Positions 46,462 through 56,754 of a DNA stretch of 64,000 nucleotides are shown here, one piece after another. The stretch is from Limnanthes douglasii subsp. nivea (Eukaryota; Streptophyta; Magnoliopsida; Brassicales; Limnanthaceae), in contig JAUPFV010000004.1 of NCBI GenBank assembly GCA_036936605.1, positions 141,652,973 through 141,716,972 on the forward strand. The letters are read 5' to 3'. The notes under the pieces are model-generated. The model searched no databases. It was not told the DNA's origin and saw only the letters and a list, made by a program, of their open reading frames with translations. Position 1 is the stretch's first letter. The number at the start of each line of letters is the position of its first letter. The translations under genes and the position numbers were made by a program.

Positions 46462-49031
46462 ATGAGATATAGCCACCCGAAGCGGAAAAAACCCAAAAAG
46501 AAACAGCCGGCGTTCGGATTCGTAGACTGGGCTAGCATCGGTCATCGTGCTGAAGAATACCGACGCGCGGGGTTAATTTGGAGTCCTAACACCAAGCCAT
46601 TCACGCCCATACCGCAGCCTCACGACCCCGTTATTCCCCATCCGATCCCGGCTGAGGCCTTTATTTTTCCTAAATCATCTGGAGGTCAGACCTCGGAGCC
46701 TATCGTCGTATCTTCTAGCAGCAGCTCTTCGCACTCCCCCGTTGCCCAAACAACCCGTCCGACGCCTTCGTCGGTTAACTCATACTTTAAAGCGCCCTCG
46801 TTCTCCTCCCTACGTCGCGGTCGTCCTCAGTTTCTTTCCATGGGTGAAACCAGTCCTCCGACTTCTCCGACGAGAGGTAATTTCCTTGGGATGGTTCAGC
46901 TTACTCCTTCCATACGGGGATACCGAACCGGTACTAACACAGCTGTGACTTTTTTAGGTCTTAATCAGCGGCCCCTGACTCCCGCGGAACTGGATCCCGA
47001 ACGTGCCCGTCGAGAACAAGGCGAGGCCCTCCCGGCCCAAGCCGGTAGCTGTTCCAACCATGCCGACCATGTTGTGCGGGAAACCGACCCGGGCGCGGCC
47101 ATTTCCCTTAGCTCAGATAAAATCCGGCAACGAGTGCCGAGGAGTCGGATGCAGATGCTCTTCCTGCCGGTGCTCTGCCTCTTGTGGATGGTACTGCTGC
47201 TGGAACCTCTGCCGCCCCTCCTTTTGAGCCACTTCCCGAGGAGATAGAAGCCATTGTTACCACTACCTACCACCGCTGGCTGCCCACGGACTACGTCATT
47301 TCTCTGTTCGAAGGCAAGTATTTATACTTCACCACTGCGGAACAGCCAAAGCTACTGATTCGGTGGGGCATCCCCGAATGCGTCACTGTCAGATTTCCGG
47401 TTCCCGGGGAGACCCCCGTACACGTTCTGTCACGAGAAATCGTGATTTTTACCGACCTATTTAATTGGGGCCTTAGATTCCCCTTGGACCCCAAGATAGT
47501 TCTGTACTTCAGAACGCTGCAGATCTGTCCCTCTCAACTAAAGCCTAACGCCTGGTACACGCTGATGTCCTGCATAATGGCGTCACGTCTTTCTGGTCGG
47601 GAGATGCCCATGAAGCAGTACATTTCCATGTCCGGGCAGTCCAAATCCTCAAAGTCGGCTTTCTTCTACTCTTCCCTTGCCAACACCTGGAAAATAGTGA
47701 ATGATTTCCTTGAGGGCGACAAGGGTTGGAAGCACCGCTTCGTCTTCATAAGTGGCTGCTGGGAAAATGGCCGACCTTATAGTCAGGAGAATCGGAGGAC
47801 GCTGCTGCGGACATGGGTTCCTGATGGTATGTAACCAACTTTTTTTTAACACTCCCGAGCCTTTTTTGCAGTGTCTAAGGAATTCATCCAGGGGCTGAAA
47901 AAGGACCATTTTAAGGCGGGCAAGGCTACCTTCCAAGTGTTGAAGGACTATGCTAAAACGCACTGGGGTCGGGCCATGCATCGGTGTTTCAAGAATACAA
48001 ACCTGATAATGAGCAACCTCTGGCGTTGTTCATCAGAAGTGCTATCGATTGAGCAGCTGCGCCAGCCCCCCAGTACGGAAGACTTGATTGCCAAAACCAC
48101 AGCTCCTGACGCGCATCTGTTCCTACCGAAGCACAACAAGGCGCCTAGCAAGCTCCCAAAATCCGAAGATGAGGTCGAACAAGTTGCTACCGGTGCTGAA
48201 GAGGTTGATGCTCGAGGGCCCCAGGATGAAGCTGCTGCTGCTGAGGGTGATGAGGCGCCACCGACCCAGGAACTGGTCCTAAAGCGGAAGGGAAAAACCG
48301 GCGCAGGTGGAAACCATGGTAAAAAACCCAAGCGGTCAAAGAAAGAAGGTGGCTCAGTCCCTGCTGTCGAAAGCGCCACTGTTCCGGAGCTTTTCGGTCA
48401 GTACGAGAGGGTCGGTGGTTTAGAGGCAGCCCCCATGGTGGTAATTCCTGATGACGCTAGTCCATCCAAAACTTCAGACCCTGTCGCGGCATCGTCGAGT
48501 GGTACGAAGTACCCGGTGCTAAATATGCTTGGAAGCCCGCATACTTTCCTGTTGCAGGGATCCGATGGACTGGCCCTATCCTTGTATAATTTTCTTATAC
48601 CAGCGGCGATGAAGGAGCGTCGGGCGATCGAGCTGAGCCAAAAGCTAGAGGGCGCAGAGGCAAAGATTGCTGGTCTGGTAGAGGAAGTGCAGAAGGCTAA
48701 GACAGCTCAGGCACTGGCGGAAGGGCGGGCTGCAGAGGCCGACCGGGTCGTAGAAGAGACAAAGAAGACCGGAGAAGATCGTGCCGCTATCTTGACTCGG
48801 GAGGTCCAAAAGTTGAAAGCTTCGAACACTGCCTTTCCTGACAATTGTAAGAAGTGGATGGAGAAGGAAGCAGCTGACACTAAGGCCGCGTATGTGCTGT
48901 CGTTTCATAACCGCTTCCCGGACCTCCACCTCGGGACGATGTGGCTGGATGTGCCGGAGGAGGACCGCCCTTCTGATGTTGTCTGTGAAGACGAGTCGGA
49001 TGACACCGAGTCTGAGGAGGATGACGAGTGA
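46462..49031 (+). CDS. Antisense extra gene of the Tat element (PF04195-type transposon protein)
   Basis: The gene runs opposite to gag-pol. The N-terminal part (46462-47120) has a basic start KRKKPKKK, a conserved FGFVDWASIGHRAEEYRRAG block and a long Ser/Pro-rich region. A one-base shift near 47120 moves the reading to the frame that codes an Ala/Pro-rich linker. The conserved domain follows: TTYHRWLPTDYVISLFEGKY, FTDLFNWGLRFPLDP and KPNAWYTLMSCIMASRLSG (47250-47600), then GWKHRFVFISGCW. A GTATGT...TTTTTTGCAG segment (47827-47871) interrupts the frame; removing it joins WVPD to VSKEFIQ in frame. The C-terminal part (to 49031) has an Ala-rich coiled-coil with many Glu/Lys and an acidic tail. 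Function of such proteins is unknown. It is more intact than the pol of the same element. Confidence 0.75.
47827..47871 (+). other. Candidate 45-nt intron in the antisense gene
   Basis: Starts GTATGT, has a pyrimidine-rich tract and ends TTTTTTGCAG. Removal restores one frame across it, whereas unspliced RNA meets TAA within 6 codons. It is shorter than most plant introns, so splicing is a prediction. Confidence 0.6.
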
Positions 49032-49239
49032 TCCGGACGCCCCATCTCTATTGCTTTAAGTATCTGACTTTGTTGTTTCGTTGTTTCGTTGTATCTGACT
49101 TTTGGGGGCCGCGGGGTACCCTATTAATTTTCCCTGCCAACAATCATATTATTTTTATGTTGACATGTGATCGGGTATTTCTTGCTATAGTATTTTAGTA
49201 AATGTTTTAACTTGAAAACTAAACAACCCATAGAGGTTC

Positions 49240-49590
49240 TGTCGATTGATATGATAGGTCGGAAATTGGAAAATATAGATTAGTGCGGGAACCGAAAAAC
49301 CAAAGGAGGTTTTGTAGATCAATATAATATTGAAAATTCCTGATGGGATCGGGAATCGTAAAATGTGGATCAGTTCGGGAACTGAAAAACCAAAGTAGGT
49401 TCTGTAGATCAATATAATATTTAAAATTCCTGATGGGATCGGGAATTGTAAAATGTGGATCAGTTCGGAAACTGAAAAACCAAAGTAGGTTCTGTAGATC
49501 AATATAATATTGAAAATTCCTGATGGGATCGGGAACCGTAAAATGTGGATTAGTCCGGAAACTGAAAAACCAAAGTAGGTTCTGTAGCGC
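49240..49590. repeat. 90-bp tandem array, about four copies, in the gypsy 3' untranslated region
   Basis: TGATGGGATCGGGAA starts at 49341, 49431 and 49521, with a diverged first unit near 49251. Each unit carries AAACCAAAGTAGGTTCTGTA. The last three units are almost identical. It sits between the end of integrase and the end of the antisense gene. Confidence 0.92.
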
Positions 49591-49707
49591 AATCCAGGTT
49601 TGCAGGGACAAACACCGACCAACTCGTCAGCTAATCAAGTTTGTAACACTTCAAAAATTGGAAGGCAAAATCAAATTTCGATTAATTCAATCAAGGGGGT
49701 CGGGTGT

Positions 49708-51282
49708 TTATGATGCCTCATTAAAACCTTCTCGCGCCACCGAGGTAGGAAAGAGTGCATCCCCGACCAATAAGTTCTTACATACCATGTCTAACGAATT
49801 ACAGATATTTATAACTATTCTAAATACAACTTTAGATGCTCGATGTTCCATGGTAGTCTCAAAGGTTGCCCGAGCTTGTTCTGCAAGCGATGTCCTGCTC
49901 TTGATTTTTTCTATGATTTTGTATGGTCCTTCCCAATTCGGGGCGAGCTTGCCGAGGCTTTTGTCTTCAGTGTGCAGAAAAACGCGCCTCAAAACTTTGT
50001 CACCGACTTTAAACTCCCGACGGCGTACTTTAGATGCGTGTCGACTTCTCATCAGGGTCTGATAGTGCAAAGAGTTCAACTGAGCGCGACTGCGCTTTTC
50101 TTCTACAAGATCGAGAGCGAGTCGTCTGCTGCCGTCGTTTGTGTTTTCCTCATAGGTGCCGACCCTGAAAGATGGAGAAATGGACTCTGCTGGGGTAACC
50201 GCATCCATACCATATACCAGAGCATAAGGTGATTCCTGGGTTGTCGTCCGGGGGGTGGTTCGGTAAGCCCATAACACTTCTTGTAGGTAGTCCGGCCGTT
50301 TACCAACCTTTCCTTCGAGGTTCTTTCTGAGTCCGTCCAAAATGGTTCGGTTGGTGACTTCGACCTGCCCATTTTCTTGAGGATGGAACGGAGCGGAGAA
50401 ACATTGTCTGATACTGTGAGTCGTGCAAAAAGCTTTCATTTCTCCGTTGTCGAACTGTGGTCCGTTATCCATGGTTAGCCTCTGGGGTACCCCGAACCGA
50501 CAACATATGTTGGACCAGATAAACTTGATGATGTCTTTGGCCTTGGTAGCCGATAACGGCTCAGCTTCGACCCACTTGGAAAAATAGTCCACTGCCACGA
50601 CAATTGTCTGTCTCCCGCCAGATGCCATTGGTAGTGGTCCGACAAGGTCGATTCCCCATCGGTCGAAGGGTAGCCCTTCGGATATGGACTCTAGAGGGGC
50701 TGCGGGAACGTTTATCGCGTTTGCGAATCTTTGACATGTGTCGCAAGTTTTCACTATTAGTCGTGCATCTGTTGTTATGGTAGGCCAATAAAACCCTGCG
50801 AGAAAAATCCTTCTAATTAAAGCCTTGTAACCGCAATGTGCCGCACGTTCACCGTCATGTAGTTCGGACACAATTATTTGTGACTCGTGGACCCCGAGAC
50901 ATCTGAGCAGAGGGCGGCTGAATGATTTCTTGTATAGTACGTCGCCTAATAGCGTGTAACCTCTGGCCTTGTTGCGAACCTTTCGAGCCGAGGCGCCATC
51001 GCTAGGGAGTCTAACTTCGGCTAAGAAGGCTATGATATCACACCGCCAATCCGAGATGGTTACCGATGAGACCTGACAAGCGATTTCAGGCCGGTTATCA
51101 AGCTCTTTTCGTTTGATGATGGATGGATTTTCTTGCTCGGTTACCCAGGGATAGTTGCTTGAGCAGGAAGTTGTCGCTGAGGAGTCTGCCCCCATGTTTT
51201 TGCTCCTCGGGACGTGCTCGTACGTGATTTTGACGAACGAGGCAGCTAGCACTCTCAGTGCCGCTAAGTATTGTACCAGATG
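49708..51282 (-). pseudogene. Gypsy integrase (open over 514 codons)
   Basis: The longest open piece of the polyprotein, 51252-49708. The zinc-binding HHCC region reads LHDGERAAHCGYKALIRR followed by TCDTCQRF. The catalytic core has FDRWGIDLVGPLP (first Asp), LTMDNGPQFDNG (second Asp) and HPQENGQVEVTNRTI (Glu), so the D,D,E triad is present. The segment EFKVGDKVLRRVF and KLAPNWEGPYKI near 49960-49900 is the usual integrase C-terminal (GPY/F) module. No chromodomain is visible, as expected for Tat. The frame is separated from the upstream RNase H by a stop at 51285-51283, so it could only be made from a defective polyprotein. It is called pseudogene for that reason, although this domain itself looks intact. 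Confidence 0.9.
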
Positions 51283-52217
51283 TTATTTCCTAGCTTCCGC
51301 AATTCCCGAGGCTTGGTTTATCAAAAGTTGGGAATCACTCACGAGGCGTACTTGCTTTGCACCACATACTTGCGCTAGCCGTAGCCCGGCCAGGGAAGCT
51401 TCATATTCCGCCTCGTTGTTTGAAGTGTGAAAACCGAATCGAATGGCCTGGTGCATACTAATGCCCGTTGGGGTAATTATCTGTATCCCTGCTCTGCATC
51501 CACTGACATTTGCCTCCCTGTCGGTGCGGATGGTCCACTCATTTAGTTCGGCCTCTGAAGATGGTGCATCTTGATCCGAACGTTCGGAGTGGAACTCCAC
51601 TAAAAAATCAGCCAGAATTTAGCCTTTAATCGTTGTCCGCGGTTCAAAGTTGATGTCGAAATCGTCTAATTCGACCGACCATTTGGACATCCTCCCGGAC
51701 ATGTCCGGTCGCTGGAGGACATACTTGAGCGGAAACGAGGTTCGGACTACGATAGGATGGGCTTGAAATTATGGACGCATTTTTCGTGCTGCTGTAACTA
51801 AGGCTAAAGCCATTTTCTCCAACCTTAAATACCGTGTTTCCTCAGACAGCAAGCTCTTGCTTACAAAGTAAACCGCTGTGGGGGCTGGTCCTGACTCACT
51901 GATTAAGGCCGCACTAACTGCAAAGTCAGTAACCGCAATGTAAAGAAAAAGGGTCTCGCCCGTTATGGGCTTTGTTAAGAGGTTCGGGGACGACATATAT
52001 CGTTTAATCCCCAAGAACGCTTCATCACATTCGGGCGTCCACACAAAATTATTGGCTTGTCTCAAGACCTGAAAAAAGGGAGTGCACTTGTCAGATGAAC
52101 GAGAGATAAAACGGTTTAAAGCAGCCAGACGCCCAGTTAGGATCTGGACTTCCTTAATGTTCTTGGGCGGAGTCATGTCGGTAAGAGCTCGGAGTTGGAT
52201 GGATCGGCTTCAATCTA
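51283..52217 (-). pseudogene. Gypsy RNase H and second (archaeal-type) RNase H
   Basis: The first RNase H region (52176-51769) carries DEAFLGIKRYMSSPNLL, YIAVTDFAVSAALI and VYFVSKSLLSEETRYLRLEK, typical of gypsy RNase H. The second (about 51615-51283) has ILADFLVEF, ITPTGISMHQAIRFGFHTSN and NEAEYEASLAGLRLA, with SDSQLLINQ further on. This is the RVT_3/archaeal-type RNase H that marks the Tat lineage. Stops lie at 51771-51769, 51621-51619 and 51285-51283. A one-base shift near 52190 separates this part from the RT. Confidence 0.88.
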
Positions 52218-53114
52218 TTTTTCGCTAACGAAGAAACCTAGAAATTTTCCCGACCGGACCCCGAAGGAGCATTTTTCTGGGTTGAGCTTAAGGTTGATAC
52301 CCCGTAGGTTATCAAAAGTTTCTCGTAGATCGGTAAGATGATCTTCGTCCGTGCCGCTCTTGACTAACATGTCATCGATGTACACCTCCATATTCCTCCC
52401 AATTTGGCCCTTAAACGTTTTATTAACTAGCCTCTGGTATGTTGCCCCGGTATTTTTCAGTCCGAACGGCATGACTTTGTAACAATACAGTCCTCGGCCT
52501 GTTATAAACGTGGTGTTTTCCTGATCTGCAGCGTGTAATTTGATCTGATTATAGCCGGCGTATGCATCCATGAATGAAAGTATTCTATTCCCCGAAGTCG
52601 AATCTACCAATTGGTCAATCCTCGGCATCGGGAAAGGGTCCTTTGGACACGCCCGATTGAGGTCGGTGAAATCCACGCACATTCTCCATTTCCCATTTTT
52701 CTTCTTGACCAGAACGGGATTGGAGGTCCACAACGGGTAACTTGCTTCTTTTATGTGCCCGACGCTGATCATTCTCTCGACTTTGCATAAGATAATGTTT
52801 GCCTTTTCCGAGGAAAAAGCCCGATGCTTTTGAGAGATCGGTCTGACGTTTTTGTTGATAGTTAGTCTGTGAATGACACAAGACTCTGGGACCCCGGTTA
52901 CGTCCCTTGAGCACCATGCGAACAAATCTAGGTTTTCCTGTAGTAGAGACAAAAACTGTTCCCTGAACATTGGTGACAAACAAACCCCGATCTGCAGAAC
53001 TTTTCCTTCGGCAAGTAGGTGCTGTTCACATTCTTCGTCGGTAGTCAGATAGCTAGGGGCTTCCCTAGGATCATCAACAGGTAACGACCCTGGGGTGAGC
53101 CCCTTTAATTGCTA
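52215..53114 (-). pseudogene. Gypsy reverse transcriptase
   Basis: Open from 52979 to 52215. It has WTSNPVLVKKKNGKWRMCVD, DLNRACPKDPFPMPRIDQLV, FMDAYAGYNQIKL, FGLKNTGATYQRLVN and the catalytic VYIDDMLVKS near 52390-52365. All seven RT blocks can be followed, and the YIDD core is intact. The upstream part (53111-52980) continues the same frame after a TAG at 53114-53112. A TAG at 52217-52215 ends it just before the RNase H. Confidence 0.9.
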
Positions 53115-53531
53115 TTCCCGAGCTTGAACCATCTCTTGATATTTTTTAGGTGTCAATGTTGCTCGGTAACACTCCCGTGCTGCTTTCTGGCTACTTCGGA
53201 CTATACCCACGTTGTTTCCGACCACGTATTTTAAACACTGGTGGATTGTAGAAGATACCGCATGCATTCGCGATATCCACGATCGGCCGAAAATTGAGTT
53301 GCGGGAAGTTGGTGCGTCTACTACCACGAATAAAACGGTAACCTCTTTCTTAAATGGGTCGCGGCCTAATTGAACGATGCCCTCAAATTCTCCAATGACG
53401 TCAGCTGCTGACCCCGTAAATCCCACTATGGTACGGTCTGACCGTGTGCTGACCGGCGGCGTCCTAAACTTGGCGAAAATGGACGCGAAGATTATGTTGG
53501 CCGAACTACCGGTATCTACCAAGATGCGTCA
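53112..53531 (-). pseudogene. Gypsy aspartic protease
   Basis: ILVDTGSSANIIF starts immediately after a TGA (53531-53529), so the active-site Asp-Thr-Gly is intact. Also present are DRTIVGFTGSA, EVTVLFVVVDAPTSRNSIFG and GRSWI, the usual C-terminal part of plant gypsy proteases. The frame is the same as that of the preceding gag 3' part, so only the nonsense codon separates them. Confidence 0.88.
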
Positions 53532-55660
53532 GACTTCCTCCCCCGCAATGGCTGCCCCGATCACAATGGCATCCTCATGAGGGCCGGCTATGTCTCTCAT
53601 ATCGTCGTCGTCGAAGTACAAGATCGGAGACGGGACGCTTTTGGACTGGGAGTAAGGTCGAGCCTCTAACTGAGTGGTTAGGTTTACAATGTGCCTTTTC
53701 CTGGAAGAGTGTGTGGTTCCTGCCATAGAATCTCCCTCAAAGATAGTTAGGGATTCAAAGAATTTACAAAGGCTTCTTACATTACCGACATTTTCCTTTA
53801 CTTCCTCCTCGATGATCCCGATGATGTTGCGGTTTGCTTCGGGGTCAAGGTATTCAATGGAAACATCGAAAGGGTCGGTTACCTCTAAAATGGTCATAGT
53901 GGTTTCGGGCTTCGGAATTATTACGACTTCCTTCGAAGTTGTACTCTGTTGTGCTTTCTTAATGTATTCCAGGAGGTTTCCATGTTCTATGAGCATCTGT
54001 ATTTCTTTCTTCAGGGCAATGCAGTCTTTAGTATCATGCCCCACGTCTTCGTGATAGCGACAATAGCGGTTGTTCCTCTGTTCCCGAGGCGTCGGTATCG
54101 GGAAAGGCCTTCGGTACATCTCGCTTTTTTAGTTTTTTCGTAGATCGACGATACACACTCTGTGAGGTCTGCGAAGTAAGCAGGCCGGATCCATTTGTTA
54201 GACATGGGTCGCGAAGTCGTCTGACTCATCGGCTTTGGTTTCTGGCTCGTTGGAGCCGAAGGTTTGGTGGATACGGGCTGGGTCGGATGTATTGTGCTGA
54301 CCGGTTGGGCTACCCGAGAGTAGCTCGATTGAGCCCCCTGCCTTATCACTACCGCTGCTTGGGCACTTTGCTGAATTTGCGCAGCCAGCTCGGACGCTTC
54401 GGTTTCTTCGATCAATATTTGCTTTTCTATTTGAGCCAGAAGTGCGGAGAAAGTGAATGCCTGCTTCTTCGTTACTTCTTGCTTCATAGGTCCCGGGAGT
54501 AAGCCCAAACGATACGCGGTTAAGGCCACATTCTCCTTGGAGTGGTCCAAGTCGGTTTTAGCGTCAATAAATCGTCGGGTATACTCCCTGAGGCTTTCCC
54601 CCAACCTCTGTCTACAATTCATAATAGTGTCCCCGTTGGCTCGGAAACTCTTACTTCCGACAAAATGCTGCCTAAACATTGTCCAGAACATCCCGAAGTT
54701 TTTGATGCAGCCTTGTGGTAAACGGTTGTACCATTTCGACGCCCAATCTCGGAAGGTCATAGAGAATGCTCTGCACAAGAGTTTATCATCATTGTCAAAA
54801 CTCAGTATGAAGTTTTTGAATGCTTCTAGGTGGTTATCCGGGTCCTTCTTCCCGTTGTATTTTTCTAGTTTGGAAATATCAAATCGCTTCGGGAGCTGCC
54901 CCGCTAATATGTCGTCGGACAATGGCGAGGCTCTCCAATTAACTCCGAACCCGAAAGCTCCGCCTCCGAGTCCTTCTGTCTGAACTCCGTAGAGTCCCTC
55001 GTCCCCTGGACTGATAAACTGGCTGCTGGTTCGGTAACCTAGGTTCTGGCTGTTCGATGGTTGCCATGGCACTTGAGGCAGCGCTGCTCGCTCTTCACGA
55101 CTAGCTGCGGGCATTTCTTCCTTTTCAAATGACACCGGAGTTTGTTTCTTGGTGCTACCCTTTTTGTACTTCGGGGAGTCCGTCCTGGGCCCTCGGTGGC
55201 ATCGGGAACGATTTGTATGTGTGCGTTGGACTCTTTCCCGTCATCGGTACTCCCTGCCCGATGAGTCATCTGAGGTGTAGTCGGCGGACACGCCGCGATG
55301 GCCCTCCGGGTATCGTTGTGTTCTGGTATTTTTCCCTTCCTCGGGATGAGGCTCTCGATAATACCTGACAGGTCGGGCTTCGATGCGAGGTCCAACAGTG
55401 GGGTTGTCCTCCTCACGGTCCTCCAAGAGCGGTTCTTTGCCATTTCCTTCCCGAACCCTTTTCTCGTCTAGTGCCCGCTCTCTTTCGGCGTTCAGCCTGG
55501 AAATGTCTTCTAGGAGCTGTCTTCGGGTCATGATTAGGGTCGATCGTTTGTCCCGACCCTGGTCGTAGCGCCCCCGACCTGGGGCTTCTTCGCCTTCGGA
55601 TACCGAAATGGCTCGGATTACTTCTCTACCGACCCTCTCTCCCACAGCCTCGTCATTCAT
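53529..55660 (-). pseudogene. Gypsy gag (nonsense codon and frameshift)
   Basis: Starts MNDEAVGERVGREVIRA at 55660. A charged Arg/Glu-rich region runs to a TGA at 55243-55241. The same frame then continues into the retrotransposon gag domain (about 54900-54450: FDISKLEKYNGKKDPDNHLE, WASKWYNRLPQG, GESLREYTRRFIDAK). Near 54130, in an A-rich stretch, the reading shifts by one base. The other frame holds the zinc-knuckle-like YCRYHEDVGHDTKDC (54065-54021) and a Glu-rich tail up to 53531. The TGA at 55243 follows CGA and lies in a CG-rich arginine context. The single shift could be mutation or sequencing error; nothing shows it is programmed. Confidence 0.88.
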
Positions 55661-55714
55661 CTTTTAAAGCGTGATTTTCAAAGAAAAAAAAAGATTCCTT
55701 TTTGGTATCACGGA

Positions 55715-55732
55715 TTCCCACAGACGGCGCCA
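55715..55732 (-). other. Gypsy primer-binding site
   Basis: TGGCGCCGTCTGTGGGAA on the minus strand, 1 bp inside the 5' LTR. This motif is a common primer-binding site of plant gypsy elements. Confidence 0.85.
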
Positions 55733-55733
55733 A

Positions 55734-56064
55734 TGATGAGTAAATAAATGACTTAAGGAATATTTCGGATCTTGAGTCTGATGTGACTAGAGAGAGAAAG
55801 TGTAGAGAGAGAAGGTGCAAAAAGAATAGAATAATATTCAATGTCCCACCTACCAAGAATAAAGAATCCCCCTTTTATAGTATTGGGAGGTGGACCCATT
55901 TATGTTCTTAGTGGGCCTGTTTTATTGCCTTTTTAGTCCCTTATTGTTTATATTGTTTACAAATTACTCTCTAACTAATAATAAATACTCAAATAAATAC
56001 ATTAGTTTCCTTTTATTAACAATTGGCTCTTTGTTCCTATTATTGGCGAATTATTCCCTTATCA
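55734..56064 (-). repeat. Gypsy 5' LTR
   Basis: 331 bp, ends TGATAAGG/CTCATCA; 99% identical to 45590-45919. Contains ACTATAAAAGGGGG at 55880-55868 as the element's probable promoter. Confidence 0.95.
55872..55879 (-). promoter_or_regulatory. TATA box in the gypsy 5' LTR
   Basis: TATAAAAG on the minus strand, in the sense orientation for gag-pol. The 3' LTR has the identical motif at 45735-45728. Confidence 0.65.
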
Positions 56065-56282
56065 ATCATTTCATTAGATCTTTATTGGAAGATGAGGTGC
56101 TAATATTGGAAAATATCCAAGGAAGCAAAAAATCCAGCTGATATGTTGACAAAGACAGTAGCCATTGAAAAACTGAAGTTGTGTTCAGCTTCAGTTGGTC
56201 TGCAAGAGTAATAAGACCGGAAAGATCTGCTGCATAGATCAAGGTGTGAAGATAGGTTGAAACCAGTCTTTTAGTGGGAGAT
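56065..56282 (+). pseudogene. Copia pol 3' end after the gypsy insertion, with polypurine tract
   Basis: Continues copia RNase H from SLRYH with HFIRSLLEDEVLILENIQG; later frames give the usual ADMLTK-type end (near 56135-56150). The polypurine tract AGTGGGAGAT (56273-56282) directly precedes the 3' LTR. Confidence 0.88.
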
Positions 56283-56754
56283 TGTTATTTTGACATAATA
56301 GTCCAGACTTATTCAACATTAATGTTATTGGATAGAAGAGATGCTAGATGAAATAACAGTGAAGATGAGGCAAGTGCTAAACACATTAAAGAGAGCTGGA
56401 ATTGAAAAGACAGTGTAATTTTAGTGGGTCATAAATTACACATTAAGGACTGTAAATGTTTTCCCCTTTTAAGTGTTAAAGTCTCTACAAAACTAAGCGT
56501 TAGGGTTTTTGTGTATGCATCGAAAACGGCACAATCCCTGTGTCTTTCTAATAAAATCGATCTGGAGCAGGTCTGGAGACGTAGGCATAATTTGCTGAAC
56601 TCCGTTAACAATTGTGTGTTTGATTTCACTTTTGTTTTGTGTTTCTTTTATTTTTTATTTGATTGCAGGAAAATTGTATATTTTCCCGAAATCCCTCTTT
56701 ACCTCAAGCAAATTTAGAAATGATTTGCCGAGAAATTAGCGTATTTCCATTATA
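56283..56754 (+). repeat. Copia 3' LTR
   Basis: Starts TGTTATTTTGACATAATAG; the end corresponds to CATTATA, where the terminal CA has become TA. Followed by the target duplication ATTTA (56755-56759). Confidence 0.92.

Larger units (their letters stand above)
45590..56064 (-). mobile_element. Tat-lineage Ty3/gypsy element with reverse-oriented extra gene
   Basis: 10.5 kb between near-identical 330/331-bp LTRs and a perfect 5-bp target duplication. On the minus strand: 5' LTR, primer-binding site TTGGCGCCGTCTGTGGG, gag, protease, RT, RNase H, a second archaeal-type RNase H, integrase, then a 90-bp tandem array. A plus-strand gene with a PF04195-type domain lies before the 3' LTR. A second RNase H and an antisense ORF before the 3' LTR are known traits of Tat-lineage elements such as maize Grande. 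Only two substitutions and one 1-bp indel separate the LTRs. The interior is much more GC-rich than the flanks. Confidence 0.93.
41615..56754 (+). mobile_element. Ty1/copia element, Tnt1-like order, itself split by a gypsy element
   Basis: Two direct LTRs (41615-42076 and 56283-56754), a tRNA-Met-type primer-binding site, gag-PR-INT-RT-RH in plus orientation, a polypurine tract and a perfect 5-bp target duplication define a complete copia insertion. The gypsy element 45590-56064 interrupts it near the end of pol. Without it the copia would be about 4.7 kb. About 30 substitutions plus small indels separate the LTRs (counted by eye over about 455 aligned bases), so it is markedly older than the gypsy element. 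Confidence 0.92.

Noticed and set aside
49185..49622. Minus-strand frames with repeated TYFGFSV... units
   Set aside because: Produced by the 90-bp tandem array, whose length is a multiple of three; not a protein family.
49523..50062. Plus-strand open frame of 179 codons
   Set aside because: It lies antisense to integrase and the tandem array and has no domain; it is a shadow of the minus-strand gene.
54120..54140. Programmed frameshift between gag parts of the gypsy element
   Set aside because: The shift lies before the zinc knuckle, not at the gag-pol border, in an A-rich run; an ordinary indel is more likely.
55890..56141. 83-codon open frame in the right gypsy LTR running into copia
   Set aside because: LTR sequence; the same frame starts in the left LTR at 45746.
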